Positions 1 through 12,786 are shown, numbered from the stretch's first letter. The stretch: DNA of 64,000 nucleotides from Phorcus lineatus (GCA_921293015.1 OV121083.1:28946908-29010907), one strand, 5' to 3'. Program-made: numbers and translations. Notes: a model not told the origin generated them from the letters alone.

Positions 1-1281
1 TCTTGGGAAACTTTAAAACACTAATTGAGGTTAAGCGACATAAACAATGATTGAAACAGGCAAAGTACGATTTTTCACCACCTACCTCAATCCTATCTCC
101 CTCTGCCTTTTATTTGTCCTTACCTACCTGACTCAATCCTAGCTCAACATATCAAGTCAAATCATTATGTATTTAGCATCCTTTGAAGCATAGCATAGAC
201 AAAGAATATTATTTTCACATCCTATGTTTTAGTTAATAACTTTGCTACAGACATAAAATTTGATTCATTTCACAGCCGATTACCACTAAAATATTACTGC
301 TCTTAACATTACACCAATATGATAAATAGGATAACCACTTGAATTTTGCAGACCTCCCACTTACATATATCTTAATAGGGTGACCAACTAAAAAAAGAAG
401 TTAAAATCTTAGTCAGTATCCTACAACGATAAAATTCTCAAAATTAAAGTTTTATAGCAATAGAGGTTTCTGAAAGCAGTCAAGAAGAGGTTTGAGGGAG
501 GACATCCTGCCACACCAATATTTGAAGACTTTGCAAGACCAAATAAATAAACTTATGTCTATTTCCTATGTCAATTGGTTTTGGAGGAGAAGGCACTTAA
601 GCGTTTAAGAAAAAAACATAACATTTTCCATCCACAGCTACCTTGTCACGACCCTCTAGAGCCAGTGGTGCTTGAGAACTACTCAAATAGTAAATAGTTT
701 ACAGACGAATGAGGTCATATGGTCATCGAGCCTTTCAGGCCTGATGACCAAAGTAGTTAGAAAACGTTTATAGCAAAACAATGCAGTTAATTAGGAGATT
801 ACTAATTATGAGTGAAAAGGCAGGAGTACAATAATTCATCTATGCAGTGTATTACTGAGACAATGTCCCCTCTGACCATTGCTAACTTGTCACACACTTG
901 CAATCTAAATAACTAAGTGAAGATTAGGTGGAGCAGGGAGGTCTTTGCCACCAAAAAAACATACCACTTGTTGTAGTGCTGAAGGTCCTATACTAGTCTA
1001 CAGTCCCCTGTTGAACACATATATCCAAACAAAGCCATCCACTACCTGTAACATACTCCTGTTCAGTCAGGCTATTCCATTGCACATCACATATCACCCA
1101 CTCTATCACATACATCACATACTTAACATCAACCATTTAACATCTCACAAATATAAAACCAAGAAATACAAATTCAAAACTTAACAAATAGCACTTAAAA
1201 TATTGAAACATATGCATTAACAGCATATTGCAAGTGTGTAGCTATAGGAGACAAGCTTGGAAGGGAGAGTTTGAGAGCTAA
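1..1281. other. Intergenic, no gene seen
   Basis: AT-rich DNA with no coding exon, RNA gene or clear repeat that I can recognise. The short open frame at 945-1184 is low-complexity and has no family resemblance. Confidence 0.5.
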
Positions 1282-2590
1282 CAGTGTTAGCCAGCAGATC
1301 AGCCTGGTATGGTGACCCACTGTGCAGTGTTAGCCAGTAGATCAGCCTGGTATGGTGACCCACTGTGCAGTGTTAGCCAGTAGATCAGCCTGGTATGGTG
1401 ACCCACTGTGCAGTGTTAGCCAGTAGATCAGCCTGGTATGGTGACCCACTGTGCAGTGTTAGCCAGTAGATCAGCCTGGTATGGTGACCCACTGTGCAGT
1501 GTTAGCCAGCAGATCAGCCTGGTATGGTGACCCACTGTGCAGTGTTAGCCAGTAGATCAGCTTGATATGGTGACCCACTGTGCAGTGTTAGCCAGTAGAT
1601 CAGCCTGGTATGGTGACCCACCGTGCAGTGTTAGCCAGCAGATCAGCCTGGTATGGTGACCAACCGTGCAGTGTTAGCCAGTAGATCAGCCTGGTATGGT
1701 GACCAACTGTGCAGTGTTAGCCAGTAGATCAGCCTGGTATGGTGACCAACTGTGCAGTGTTAGCCAGTAGATCAGCCTGGTATGGTGACCAACCGTGCAG
1801 TGTTAGCCAGTAGATCAGCCTGGTATGGTGACCAACCGTGCAGTGTTAGCCAGTAGATCAGCCTGGTATGGTGACCAACTGTGCAGTGTTAGCCAGCAGA
1901 TCAGCCTGGTATGGTGACCCACTGTGCAGTGTTAGCCAGAAGATCAGCCTGGTATGGTGACCCACTGTGCAGTGTTAGCCAGCAGATCAGCCTGGTATGG
2001 TGACCCACTGTGCAGTGTTAGCCAGTAGATCAGCCTGGTATGGTGACCAACTGTGCAGTGTTAGCCAGCAGATCAGCCTGGTATGGTGACCCACTGTGCA
2101 GTGTTAGCCAGCAGATCAGCCTGGTATGGTGACCCACTGTGCAGTGTTAGCCAGTAGATCAGCCTGGTATGGTGACCAACTGTGCAGTGTTAGCCAGTAG
2201 ATCAGCCTGGTATGGTGACCAACTGTGCAGTGTTAGCCAGCAGATCAGCCTGGTATGGTGACCCACTGTGCAGTGTTAGCCAGTAGATCAGCCTGGTATG
2301 GTGACCCACTGTGCAGTGTTAGCCAGCAGATCAGCCTGGTATGGTGACCCACCGTGCAGTGTTAGCCAGTAGATCAGCCTGGTATGGTGACCCACTGTGC
2401 AGTGTTAGCCAGTAGATCAGCCTGGTATGGTGACCCACTGTGCAGTGTTAGCCAGTAGATCAGCCTGGTATGGTGACCCACTGTGCAGTGTTAGCCAGTA
2501 GATCAGCCTGGTATGGTGACCAACCGTGCAGTGTTAGCCAGTAGATCAGCCTGGTATGGTGACCAACTGTGCAGTGTTAGCCAGTAGATC
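1282..2590. repeat. 43-bp minisatellite, 30 units
   Basis: A tandem array whose unit begins CAGTGTTAGCCAGYAGATC and ends in GGTGACCMACYGTG. The span of 1309 bp equals 30 x 43 plus 19, so the array shows no net length change. Units differ by point variants at a few positions (CAGCAG/CAGTAG, CCCACT/CCAACT/CCACCG/CCAACCG). The variants are interspersed rather than clustered, which suggests mixing between units. It lies in intergenic DNA downstream of the minus-strand glycosyltransferase gene. Confidence 0.97.
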
Positions 2591-4831
2591 TCTAGCCTCA
2601 TGTCTTTCATTACTATCAGGTCTATAATATTCACCACCCTGACACCCTCTCAACATTCTGCACATAAAATTGGTTTCCTTCTGTCAGGCAGTGAAACAAG
2701 AACCTCTTGATCTAAAGATGAAAGTAATAGCCAATGGGTCTGTTAACTCATCAGGTTTCATATAATATATCATTTAAGGGGCTTCATGATTACCAAACTT
2801 ATAAATTTTAATCCTCATTGGCTGAGGAATCTATACAAAAATTAAGCATCCTAGGCCTGAGGAGAAAACACAAATAAGAATTTCTGGCACAGAGACAAAT
2901 AGATAAAATCTTCACTTTTCAAGGAATCTGTACACAAAATGCAAGCTTTCTAGACTTTTTGTTTGAAAGCTGTTGAAATTAGGTTTGAGGTGGGGCGAAT
3001 GTGGCCACATTCTCTCCCAACTGAGGTTGCTCAGTCATAAATTCTAATACTCACCTCTGGCCCAATAGAAGCCTTTCTCAATATAGAAATGTAGAAGCAT
3101 GATTGGTTGGCATGAAAGTATGTTGCGCAATCCGTGATGTTGTTTTCAAAGTTATCTTTAGAAAAGCAGTAATTTCAGGATACATCGTAAACTAGCTAAA
3201 CTTTAAACATAGCTAAACTTTATACAAATGTGCACTTTGCACGTTAAGTCTTCTTTACAGAACACAGTCAATTAGCGACTACACCCTTGCAAAGGCCATG
3301 TTGATACGAAACATACTATCCATGCATTCAGTGTTTTCATAATTTTACAGATAATTTGTGTTGCAATATTTTGTCTGGTGGAAGCATGAGAAAAGCTTGT
3401 ATTACAGCAGTATATAGTAGAGGTTAGTATAGGAATCAATGGTGGTGTGGCCTTTTTGGCAAGAGAACACTGTGGCCACAGAATCACAAAATCTACCTTT
3501 TTTAATCCCCACTAGCAAAGGTATCTGTTTACTATATCTCTACCCTGTACAGTCAGTGTTTCATAAGAAGGATTGAAAAAGTAAAAAGTTTAGGGATGGA
3601 CAACGGACGCCATGCAACACCATAAACCCATTTGGCCTTTCAGGCTTGATGCGCTATTTAACTTGGTTAAATAAGGAACTTTATAAAGCACAATGAAATA
3701 CATCACACCAATTTCTATGTTTTAAAGGCTGATGAACATTTGATGGCAGTGATCCATATAAGAGCATTGCATCTGAATGGTGATAAATGCATACATGTGA
3801 CTGTTATGTGAGCGATGTCTGCATGTACATGGCATGTAAATCTGGAAACAGAAGATGGTGGCCACAAGAGCAGACTGATTTGTGCTGTTTATGAAACTCC
3901 AGCAGCAAGTAGTCAGTACCAGTAGGTAAGCAAATAAGTAAATACTAAGTAGAACCTTCACCTTAATCTGACACACAACTCTATTTCAAACACAAATATT
4001 GCATTGACAGCAACTGGTGACACAACCTGAGTATATAAAATATATAGATAGACATATATTTACACCGGCCACACAACCATTGTGTTCAAAATATACATAT
4101 TGGGCAGCACTTCAACAAAACCATTGCAGGTAATCTCGCTAAAAAAATTAGTCTGCTTAGGATCAACATTGTTCTAAATCACAAAATGTTGACTCTAAAT
4201 GGATCTTCACAGATTAGATCTGTGGATTTCTCTTCACAGGGTCTGGGGATTTTGCACAGAATAACAAGATCTAAAGCCAGTTTAGTGTAGTCAAAGCCTT
4301 GTAATTAGTATACTAAACTTCTTAGCTTTTAGAAAAGATATCTATTAAAAATGCATTCACAATTATCGTTTGTTCACAGTTTGCAGACACATGTCACATG
4401 TTGGCTAACAAATAAATATCGTGGCAAAATCTCTTCGGACAGGAGCATCAGCAAACCCTGTGGTATAGGCAATCATGAAAGTAAGTATCCCAGTTGAGGC
4501 AGTATCATGTACCTTATATTTCCCTGAACAGGGTTGATGTTAATCAGAATGCCAATAATGTTTAGAATCTCAAACTGGACATGCCAAGAGAAGTTAGTTC
4601 CCTAGCACCTTGGAACAAAGGGGCACTTCACTCTGGCCTATCATACTTCACCTCGCATGAGTCAAATTGCACAAACTTTTAAATAAGGTCAAAGATTTGG
4701 GTTTAGAGGCACAAATATCACATTCATTCTGAACATTTAAGAACTAGTCTGTCAGGTAAATCTACATTTCAATAACTAAGATGATTTTATATTTTTTTCA
4801 AAACTGTCAGAATCACTTGTGAAGAATTTAA
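2591..4831. other. Intergenic, dispersed-repeat fragments
   Basis: No coding exon is recognisable. The stretch 2810-3000 ('ggaatctgtacacaaa...ctttctagac') resembles the tandem dispersed repeat at 62450-62770. The open frames at 3272-3487 and 3722-3976 (minus) show no family signature. Confidence 0.4.
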
Positions 4832-4837
4832 TTTATT
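4832..4837 (-). promoter_or_regulatory. Candidate poly(A) signal of the GT31 gene
   Basis: An AATAAA on the minus strand about 540 bp beyond the stop codon at 5374. It is the closest canonical signal I found downstream of the galactosyltransferase reading frame. The hexamer is common in AT-rich DNA, so its use is inferred. Confidence 0.3.
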
Positions 4838-5373
4838 GTACGTACGTAACAGGCTCACATAAAATGTTTTTACCAAAAAAGACTTGACATTTGATTTAAA
4901 TAAATAAGAACATGATCTTTGATTAAAATTTCCTAATGAAAGATAACCTTTGAAGAAAATTCATATTGAAATTTCTGCTACTAGATTGCTCCTGTCATGT
5001 TATTCAATCAACTGTTGATAAGTTACCACTGTAAAGAGTACATTCACACAACACTTTGAGAGTTAGGTGCAATCATTCAGTAGAAAACTTTGCATCACAT
5101 TTTTCTTCTGGAATAATAGGAAGGATGGAAGATTTCTGAAACATAACAGAAGATATGCAACATAAATACAGTCTACCTTATGGTAATGAAACATATTTAT
5201 AAATAGGAATTCATTTATGTCAAAATTAACCATATTCTCTTCCATTTCAACTTTTCTTAAAAATTTCCATGTACAGCATATACAGAATTCAGCACATTAC
5301 ATGCCATGGTGACTCGTTAATCAGTACACATGAGAAAGGGTAGACTAAACTAACCTGAAATGAACATGTGCTG

Positions 5374-6615
5374 TCAGGACCAGGAGCTCATGGCCTCCCT
5401 GCTGACAGGGCACTCTTTTAGAGCCTTGACCATGCAGTCATGGTGAATCTGTTGATCCTCAGGCTTCACCCCATGTGACACCAACACATACAGGTAGTTG
5501 CATAACCTGAGTCCCACACTGAATAATGTGAAGCGGTCACTAGAAACTGGGTCCACCCCAAGGGAGTCAACCACTATACCAATGTAAGCGTCTTCATTTG
5601 GAATGGGTCTGATGTAGGGACTCCGCATCACAATTGCCTGCACCATATCTTGACTGAGCACATAGCCCGAACCGCTGGCATATGGGGGGTAGTAGTCCAG
5701 TGCATAACTTTCTTCAGGTACAGACCATTTGTTATCGGTGTTACGAATCACTTTTCTCTTCTCCATTAAATGGTAAACATTTCCCACATAAAGGCGGTTT
5801 TTAATTTTGTTGTGATTCAATAGAAAACTGTGGAGCTGAAGTACATTCACAAAACAGTCATCATCTGTTTTCAGGGTATAAGGGGTTGCACAAGACTTGC
5901 TGCTCCAGTCAAGACCATGCACAACTTTGATTGTCAGGTTCCGGTAAGAATCGTAATAAGTACCTCTGAGAATGTCATGAAAGTCTTGGCCCTCCTTATC
6001 GAGGACTTGCTCCACCTGCCAGGAGTCTGTCTGACCCAGGAGGAACACACACTGCCATGCACGAGTCACTTCACCTCTACCTGACGCATTGCACCACGTC
6101 TTGCGGATCTCAGCACGCTGTTGGAAGTGGGTAGGTGCTGATGTGATAAGGACGGTCAGAAGAGCAGTCTTATTGTGGCATTTTGGACCAATACTGAACA
6201 CATCATCTAAATCAAGCCTCCATAACAATTTTGTCAAAGAATTCTTTCCTTGTTTTATGAGAGTTTGATTTTGTAGATTCATATTATGAAGATGATTGTC
6301 AGATATTTTAGGTCGAAGCCTCACTTTATGGGAATTATGAGAATATACATTGTTTAAATTTTTTTTAACATTTTCCATTCGAGCCTCGATGATATGTCTA
6401 TTCATATAGGTCAAGAGGAATGAGTAAAGAGCAATAAATGCTACAACGATGATGATGACTGACCATAAGCTGATTTGCAAAATGACTTTTGGGGACAAGC
6501 GCCGTGGCTTCATTGCATTCAAGACAACAACTTGGAACAATAGGCCAGATCCGGTGTGTTCATTAAGCCTGCCGACAAGACCATTATACCACTCTTTTGC
6601 TGCCTCACACACCAT
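5374..6615 (-). CDS. Beta-1,3-galactosyltransferase-like glycosyltransferase (GT31)
   Basis: A 413-residue type II Golgi-type enzyme, expected to transfer galactose or GlcNAc from a UDP-sugar in beta-1,3 linkage onto glycoprotein or glycolipid glycans. Seen: a short basic N-terminus, one membrane segment at about residues 44-69, a stem, then the Galactosyl_T domain. Its motifs in order are RAEIRKTW (167-174), the DxD-type KTDDDCFVN metal/UDP site (Asp 251-253), YPPYASGSGYVLS (309-321) and EDAYIG (341-346). N-glycosylation sequons occur at 116, 148, 176 and 226. The coding region is intronless, as is usual in this family. A second in-frame ATG, codon 35 at 6513, would give the more typical ten-residue cytosolic tail. 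Substrate specificity cannot be read from sequence; a B3GNT-type activity is possible. The reading frame is intact and probably functional. Confidence 0.92.
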   Translation of the reverse strand: MVCEAAKEWYNGLVGRLNEHTGSGLLFQVVVLNAMKPRRLSPKVILQISLWSVIIIVVAFIALYSFLLTYMNRHIIEARMENVKKNLNNVYSHNSHKVRLRPKISDNHLHNMNLQNQTLIKQGKNSLTKLLWRLDLDDVFSIGPKCHNKTALLTVLITSAPTHFQQRAEIRKTWCNASGRGEVTRAWQCVFLLGQTDSWQVEQVLDKEGQDFHDILRGTYYDSYRNLTIKVVHGLDWSSKSCATPYTLKTDDDCFVNVLQLHSFLLNHNKIKNRLYVGNVYHLMEKRKVIRNTDNKWSVPEESYALDYYPPYASGSGYVLSQDMVQAIVMRSPYIRPIPNEDAYIGIVVDSLGVDPVSSDRFTLFSVGLRLCNYLYVLVSHGVKPEDQQIHHDCMVKALKECPVSREAMSSWS

Positions 6616-6660
6616 GTCTGTCTCCCTCTACCATGCAGCATCTCTGCAACAGAAACAACT
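6611..6660 (-). promoter_or_regulatory. 5'UTR splice acceptor before the GT31 start codon
   Basis: On the minus strand a pyrimidine tract ending TTTCTGTTGCAG (AG at 6644-6645) lies 28 nt upstream of the ATG at 6613-6615. This is a good 3' splice site and suggests a non-coding first exon further upstream (higher coordinates). That exon was not located. Inferred from consensus only. Confidence 0.5.
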
Positions 6661-9094
6661 ACAAGTCATTACACAACATCTCTCACTATACTCACACCAG
6701 TGACACCGCTGCTATTAATTGAAGTGTATATGTTACACTTTACAACACCTAACAAACAAATATCACTTTGGTAATTAAATCTTATTTATGTCATCACAAA
6801 CAAGAGTGATCTGACAGAGCAACATCCTCTGCCATTTGTGTTTTTGATGCAAAAATTATCTTCTAAATAAGCATTAAAATCATTTATTGGTGCAGGATTA
6901 TCTTAAAAACAATAACACCGCAAATTTGCATTACATTTGACTGATGACTCATTGATAAGGACTTAGATCAATTGATTGATGAGCATATCCACAGCGATAC
7001 AACGGCAGTCCAATTCGTTGTATCTTCGTTGTAATGACGTAATCTCATTCTCAGCTAGCCAATGGCAAAGACTCACACAAAAGCCTCTGGTGTCAGTAGC
7101 TAGAGGCAAATAACTCTAGTAAACCAACTGTTAAATTTGATCGCTGCCATGCTGCTCATAAATGTGATGTGATTGGTATAGGCGAGTCTCATAACTTAGT
7201 TTTGTCTGCATTAAACTGGTGTCAGAATTTGATAGTATCATTTAGGATGAGGCTGCTCTGAGACAGCCGTGGAGAGGAAAGACCCTAACAGAAAAGTGCC
7301 AATGCCAGTATAGAAAGTTTTTTTCAACTTAAATTTCTTGCAACATGATTGATTTTAATCAGACTGGTTCTAGTCCAAACAAATTCTAGTAAGCCAAATG
7401 CATCTCAATGACCATATCATCTGATATTTAAACTAGTTCTTGGGACTACCAGTTATTACACTTTACTAGCCCTGCTCCTTTTTTGCAAGCGACAGGGGAC
7501 CGGCCTAATGTTAATTTCAAACCCTGTAAACTCCATTTTTTAAATTGCAAACTTGAATGACATGCAATAATTGACAAGAAATTCTAACGAGATAATGCTT
7601 CTGGTCACGAACCTCAGGCACTCAAGGATATTCATAGTCAAATTGTAAATACATAAGCAAAACATTATTACAATCAGTAACATACTACAAATGAATTGAT
7701 AAATGATAATGAATTAATGTCATGTCTATAAACAGAATATTGCACTTTATCGGGCAATAGCTTATCAACGGTTTGTGTTACCAACCTTTATGCTAGACAA
7801 GCCATCTCTAAAGGAATGTTGACAGTGTTGGGTTAAAAAAGATAGTCAGCAAATATCTTAGTGCTATCGAATTTCCTTTCTACAAAACTGTCAAATAGTA
7901 ACCGGCAAAATGTTTTTTTTATCAGATTATTCGAGGGGATACGTCTTGAAATAGGCCTACCTGTCCCAAAAGCAGATGTTACACAATAATAATAGATTCA
8001 TTAGCTTCGAAGTTCAACTGTCGTTTGACTTTCAGTCCTTAGTATTAAAGTTAGTGACGCACAGAAGTAGACTAATAAGACTATTAGGCATTATAAAGTT
8101 CTACGCAAGATCTGATTTTATTAAGAATAAGGCCTGCTGTATCACATTGAGTCTTCATCCACGCGGAAACATTGTTGACCTACATTGTATTACTGTATAT
8201 CTGTGGCAATTGTCCGCACATTTCATTCGATGTAGTTTTGGAAATATTCCGTCTGGCTGTGAATAACATCACTGCTATCCACAGCCAGTTAAAGGTGTCG
8301 ACATGTTGGTCGTAAAGCATCGGCAGAAGACCACTTCTCAAAACCACAACATCGCATTCGTGGCTACCCACAATTCAACACTGGAGGTGTGTCTAAGGTC
8401 AAGGACGAAGAAACTCCTTGCACAGTGTTTCGTTTAGCCCAGTTAAGAGCCCACTTTCAATATGGTAAATCCTTTCGGAACAATAAAAGTACTTATAGCT
8501 AGCCTATGATTCTTGATTTTGAAATATTTTTTTCTAATCCCACCAATATAAAATATGGTCATCGTCCTGCCTCCCACCCGCCTTTTGGATATTTTCAGAT
8601 TTCCTATTTTTTAAAATAAGATATTTCAGCTTTGTCTTTGAATAGGCCCTTAAAGATAGCTTTGTTTCTGGAGAAGAATTAAAAAAACGTTCATTACATT
8701 TCGCGGAAACTTTGTGAATCAACCAACTTCTGAATTGGTGCTTTAATTACATTCTTACATTTTGAAAATGTCTCTTTTTATGTTTCAATGGAAACAAGTT
8801 TGACTTGGACTCTGTACAGTGACGCAGTCGTTTCCGGAACATATCTCAAAATCCGTTCTTTGTATCTTAGTAAAACTTTGCAAGTGTGTTATTCACATAC
8901 AGGACTGTCACCATTTGACATTTTTAGATTACTGAAAATTTAAGGTTTTATGTTCATATATTTGCTGTGGACTATATCTATAATCCACCAGAAAGGTTCT
9001 TCTCCGAGACAGAACTAAAAAAAACGTTCATAGTATATCTTTTTAAAACTTCCCATGTGTGTATTTCCCACTTATCGAGTTTGTTAACAGTTTG
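6661..9094. other. Upstream region of GT31 gene, no coding exon
   Basis: No recognisable coding exon. 8530-9010 contains a diverged copy of the dispersed repeat with 'tttccggaacatatctc' that recurs at 23760-24260 in GPR143 intron 5. The region may hold the unlocated 5'UTR exon and promoter of the glycosyltransferase. Confidence 0.4.
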
Positions 9095-9534
9095 TTAAAG
9101 GGACCATTCGAGCGGGGTATTTTTTGTGGAAACGAAATTCAGGAGGACTTTCCTGTTAACAAATATATATGATTTTTACATGATTCTTTTCACACTTAAT
9201 TTCAAATATGTACACGAGGTAAACCTTTCAGTTGTTCAAGATTTAACAATTTGACAAAGAATCAAGTGCATCGATCAAAAAAGAAAAACTTCGTGAAATG
9301 AAGCCAATCATCGGAGCTACGAATGTGGAATGCATTACTACGACAAGACATTGTCGTAACTGACAAATTTTATTATGAATTATTTGTAAATATGCCGCTC
9401 TTCTATCAATCTATTTGTTATTTCTTAATTTTGTCAATGATTTAGCTTAATACAGCATTTTCTCGCAATGCAGATTTCTCGCAACACTAACATTTCAAGA
9501 TGGCGGATGAAAGCCGCTCGAATGGTCCCTTTAA
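9095..9534. mobile_element. TTAA-flanked TIR element (piggyBac-type MITE)
   Basis: Perfect inverted ends: AGGGACCATTCGAGCGG at 9099-9115 and its complement at 9514-9530. Each is bordered by TTAA (9095-9098, 9531-9534), the target duplication used by piggyBac transposases. The interior of about 430 bp has no open frame, so it is a non-autonomous element. Part of the interior ('aatttgacaaagaat...') recurs near 21915, suggesting a second, eroded copy in GPR143 intron 3. Confidence 0.75.
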
Positions 9535-11229
9535 GAGGTTGGACTTTATACATGTTCTAGTTTTACCTAAAATAACATTTTTCCTTGGAGAGAAGTGACA
9601 CAATAAACTCTTACTAAACTCATCGATTGTAAACAACATTTTTAAATACCAAGTTGACATTCTTACACCAAATCATCTTCTATCATGCACGATAAGAGGT
9701 AGAGTCTAATTCCTGCCCACTCCATTGAAATTTCAGTACCCTCTTCAACAATAATTGATGAAAGGCCTACAATCTTAAAATCTGTGAAAACATTTGTTAT
9801 TTTTGAAATTTAATTTGTTAACCAGATACTTCTCTCGCTTTACGTAGATAAGCCATTCCCGTAAGTGGTGGACGGATTTGTCCTTTGAGGTAAATTTACT
9901 GAGTTTGAGAGATTCACGAGTTTGAGATTGTGAAGGTTCACACTGCTTTAAATGCAGTTTTGTTAAAGCAGTGATTAATTACAATAATTAGCGTGTCATT
10001 CTTTCTATTGAAAGAATGACACTAAACACATTACAGCAACAAACACTAAGCTTCATGTTGCATTATAACATAACGGATGTTGACACCAAAATACCACGCT
10101 ATTGTAAAACAGTTATCCAAAGACAGTGACACGTTAGTTATTAGAGTGACGTTTTCGTTTCTACACCCTTGTATGATTCTTCTCTCTTATATCAATAATT
10201 GTCTGCGTGACAAGTTGTCTGTTTTCTTATCTGAACCATTTTGCTGGTTATAGAATTTAATTTGGGGGTGCTTGATCAAGTTTTCTGTGTAGGCCTATAT
10301 GTCGTGCCCAACTTCCGGAATTGCCTAATCCCGTCAATAGTCGATGGCCTACTCAATCTCATGGATTGATCAACTAATCCCATGAACAAGCAATATCAAT
10401 TATGTTCCTGACAACACATACTACTATCCTCAGAAAAAAGTCGACAAACTTCAGTCTATAACACACTTGAACTGTCAGGCAAAAAAAACGCAGATAAGAG
10501 AAATCTGACGATTGATTTATAAACAGAAATCCTTTTCCAATATTCTCAATAAAATGCATCCAAATACCGGCATTTAAACGCACTAGTGCACACCAGTATT
10601 TCGTAAACACAACGAATGCACAGATACTGCATATCTCTCGATATCACTCACGACCCTCAGTCAAGTATTCTACCTCGTAAGTTATTTAACGAATATTTAC
10701 GTATTCAGGTAGTAAAGTTGATTTTTAAAGACCGGAAGTATTTAATGCAACACAACTTTAAATCCACATGAACTACGATATCGGAAATATTACAATTTTG
10801 CTCATAAACAGAAAAGCGGAAACGGCAGCCGCTTTGGTCAACCTAATAACAATGGTAATGCTGTGTTATAAATCTGTTTATTTACAACATTGCTTTCATA
10901 AAACATATTTCATTCTTTGTTCTCAGTTCAGAGTTAAGGTAAATTCAATAGTTTCACATAATACTAGTTCAGCCACGTTAAACTGTCCATAATTTACACG
11001 TTTTGTGCACAGCTAACCATAGATTTGTTATATGTCCAAGCCGACAGCGGCTGTTTAAACTTTGTCATTGTTGATTGCAGGTCAACTGTAAAGAATGTTA
11101 AGTATTTCTTTGCATCGATAGAAAGCTTAAGTGAATGCATAAGTCCTCTTAAACCTTAAAATAGCCAATTTAAGCGTGCACTAGTGCCTTTAATTTGCCT
11201 CAATACACAAGGAAAGAGACAGGGGGTCA
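9535..11229. other. Intergenic, two small hairpins
   Basis: No coding exon recognised. Two neighbouring inverted repeats are visible: 9941-9973 (11-bp arms CACTGCTTTAA) and 9993-10022 (13-bp arms GTGTCATTCTTTC with a 4-nt loop). They may be ends of an eroded foldback element. Confidence 0.4.
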
Positions 11230-11239
11230 ATATTAAAAA

Positions 11240-12243
11240 TTACACAAATGTGGAGTTATAAGACAAGTGCACGCACAGAAATTCAATAGTCACAGGAATT
11301 ACGGAAACTGTTGCGAGAGTGACCACCCTGGGCATCAATGCAAAAATTACACGCCTCCTCATTGAAGTCGTCAGGCGCAGGATGACGTCAGCAGGAATGC
11401 TGTGTTTGCTCAAGCTCCTATTGTATGTAGGTGGCACCAGATGCCTCAAATGGCGGTCAAGGTGATCCCAAAGGTGTTCAATGGGGTTCATATCTGGTGA
11501 GTTGGCTGGCCACGGCAAAACAGTGACGTTGGCGTTCTCTCGTAGTCTCTAACAATCCGGGCTGTGTGAGGTCTTGCGTTGTCGTTTAGCAATATCAATC
11601 TTCTTGGCTGTGAAAGGAACGACGATAGGTTTCAGTACCTAGTCAGTCAGATTCTCTCGCAGAACAACCAGCGGCGTCATCGTTTGGCCACAAATCCCTC
11701 CCCACACCATAATGGCTCCGCCTCCAAACGGGTGAACCTCTCTAATTCAGTTTGGCGCGAGACGCTCGCCCCTTACGCCATAAACTCTAACTCCGCTATC
11801 GTTCCTGAATAGGCAAAACTTGCTCTCGTCTGTATACAGCACCCTCTCCCAGTCACGTTGCTGCCACCGGCGTACAGTACGCGTCCATCGTAATCTGCGT
11901 TGACGGTGAAAACGTGTCAAAGCCATTCCACGGCTCGTATACCAGCCAAACGAAGTTGACGAGGGGTTGTTTTTGGACTGATGTCATGGCCGAGTGCCGT
12001 CGCCGCTGTTGATGAGGCCGTTACGAACCGGTTTCGGAGGTGGATCTGCCTGATGTAGCAATCTTCGGCCGCAGTTGTTACCCTTGGTCTTCCCGATCTT
12101 GTGTCTGGCCTGTCTGCTGGTAGCGTATTAACAGCCTTCTGATGGTGGTGTGGCTGCAGTTGAAGGTTCATGTCATTTGACGTTGGGAAGCCCCCATGGC
12201 GGACGTATCGATCGCTTGGTAACGTTGCGCTTGCGTAAGTCAT
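11240..12243 (-). pseudogene. Tc1-like transposase, broken
   Basis: Relic of a Tc1-family DDE transposase on the minus strand. The N-terminal part (from 12243) contains the GRPRVTTAAED linker and downstream HTH region. The middle, reachable only with frame changes, gives VLYTDESKFCLF (first catalytic Asp, near 11830) and a GGGAIMVWGGI block. The C-terminal part (11240-11518) gives MPWPANSPDMNPIEHLWDHL, carrying the third catalytic residue. At least one internal stop and one frame break separate the parts, so it is inactive. I could not identify its terminal inverted repeats. Confidence 0.88.
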
Positions 12244-12418
12244 GGCATACTTTTTGTATTCTTTATGTTACTGAATGTCTATATTTCAAACAAGGGTACT
12301 TATGCAACATTGCTGCACGTGCATCACAAATCATGCCTGAAAACACGTTTTGCACGTGTTTGAAAACCCGTACCAGCCCTCTTAATGGTTTCATGAAAAA
12401 AAAACAAAAGTGAAAGCT

Positions 12419-12618
12419 TTCTTTTGCCTGGGAATTTATTTGAGGTGAGAAAATGTCGGTAATGTGAAAAGTTAAGGGCCTGGTGAACTAAGAATTGTTC
12501 TTTTGCCTGGGAATTTAGGGCCTGGTGAACTAAGAATTGTTCTTTTGCCTGGGAATTTATTTGAGGTGAGAAAATGTCGGTAATGTGAAAAGTTAAGGGC
12601 CTGGTGAACTAAGAATTG
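12419..12618. repeat. Three tandem copies, 79/42/79 bp
   Basis: Units start TTCTTTTGCCTGGGAATTT and end CTGGTGAACTAAGAATTG: 12419-12497, 12498-12539 and 12540-12618. The middle copy lacks 37 bp from its centre while both flanking copies are full length and near-identical. It looks like a recent slippage or replication-repair product. Confidence 0.92.
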
Positions 12619-12786
12619 TTAGGAAAACAGTTTAAATGGTCAGTTAGGACAATGACGCAGATGGGATCACACAAACTTCACGAGGGAACACATAACTGTA
12701 GTAGATTCTGAGGGGAGAGAAGCGTTGCACTGTACTATAAGTCATGTAGTCTTTCAGTGCGAACAAAGCATCACCAATCTATGACA

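Noticed and set aside
1282..2590. CRISPR array
   Set aside because: No unique spacers; the whole 43-bp unit repeats, and the genome is eukaryotic.
3722..3976. Minus-strand frame with a signal-peptide-like N-terminus
   Set aside because: Cysteine/histidine-rich low-complexity remainder with no homologue that I recognise; no supporting splice or poly(A) context.
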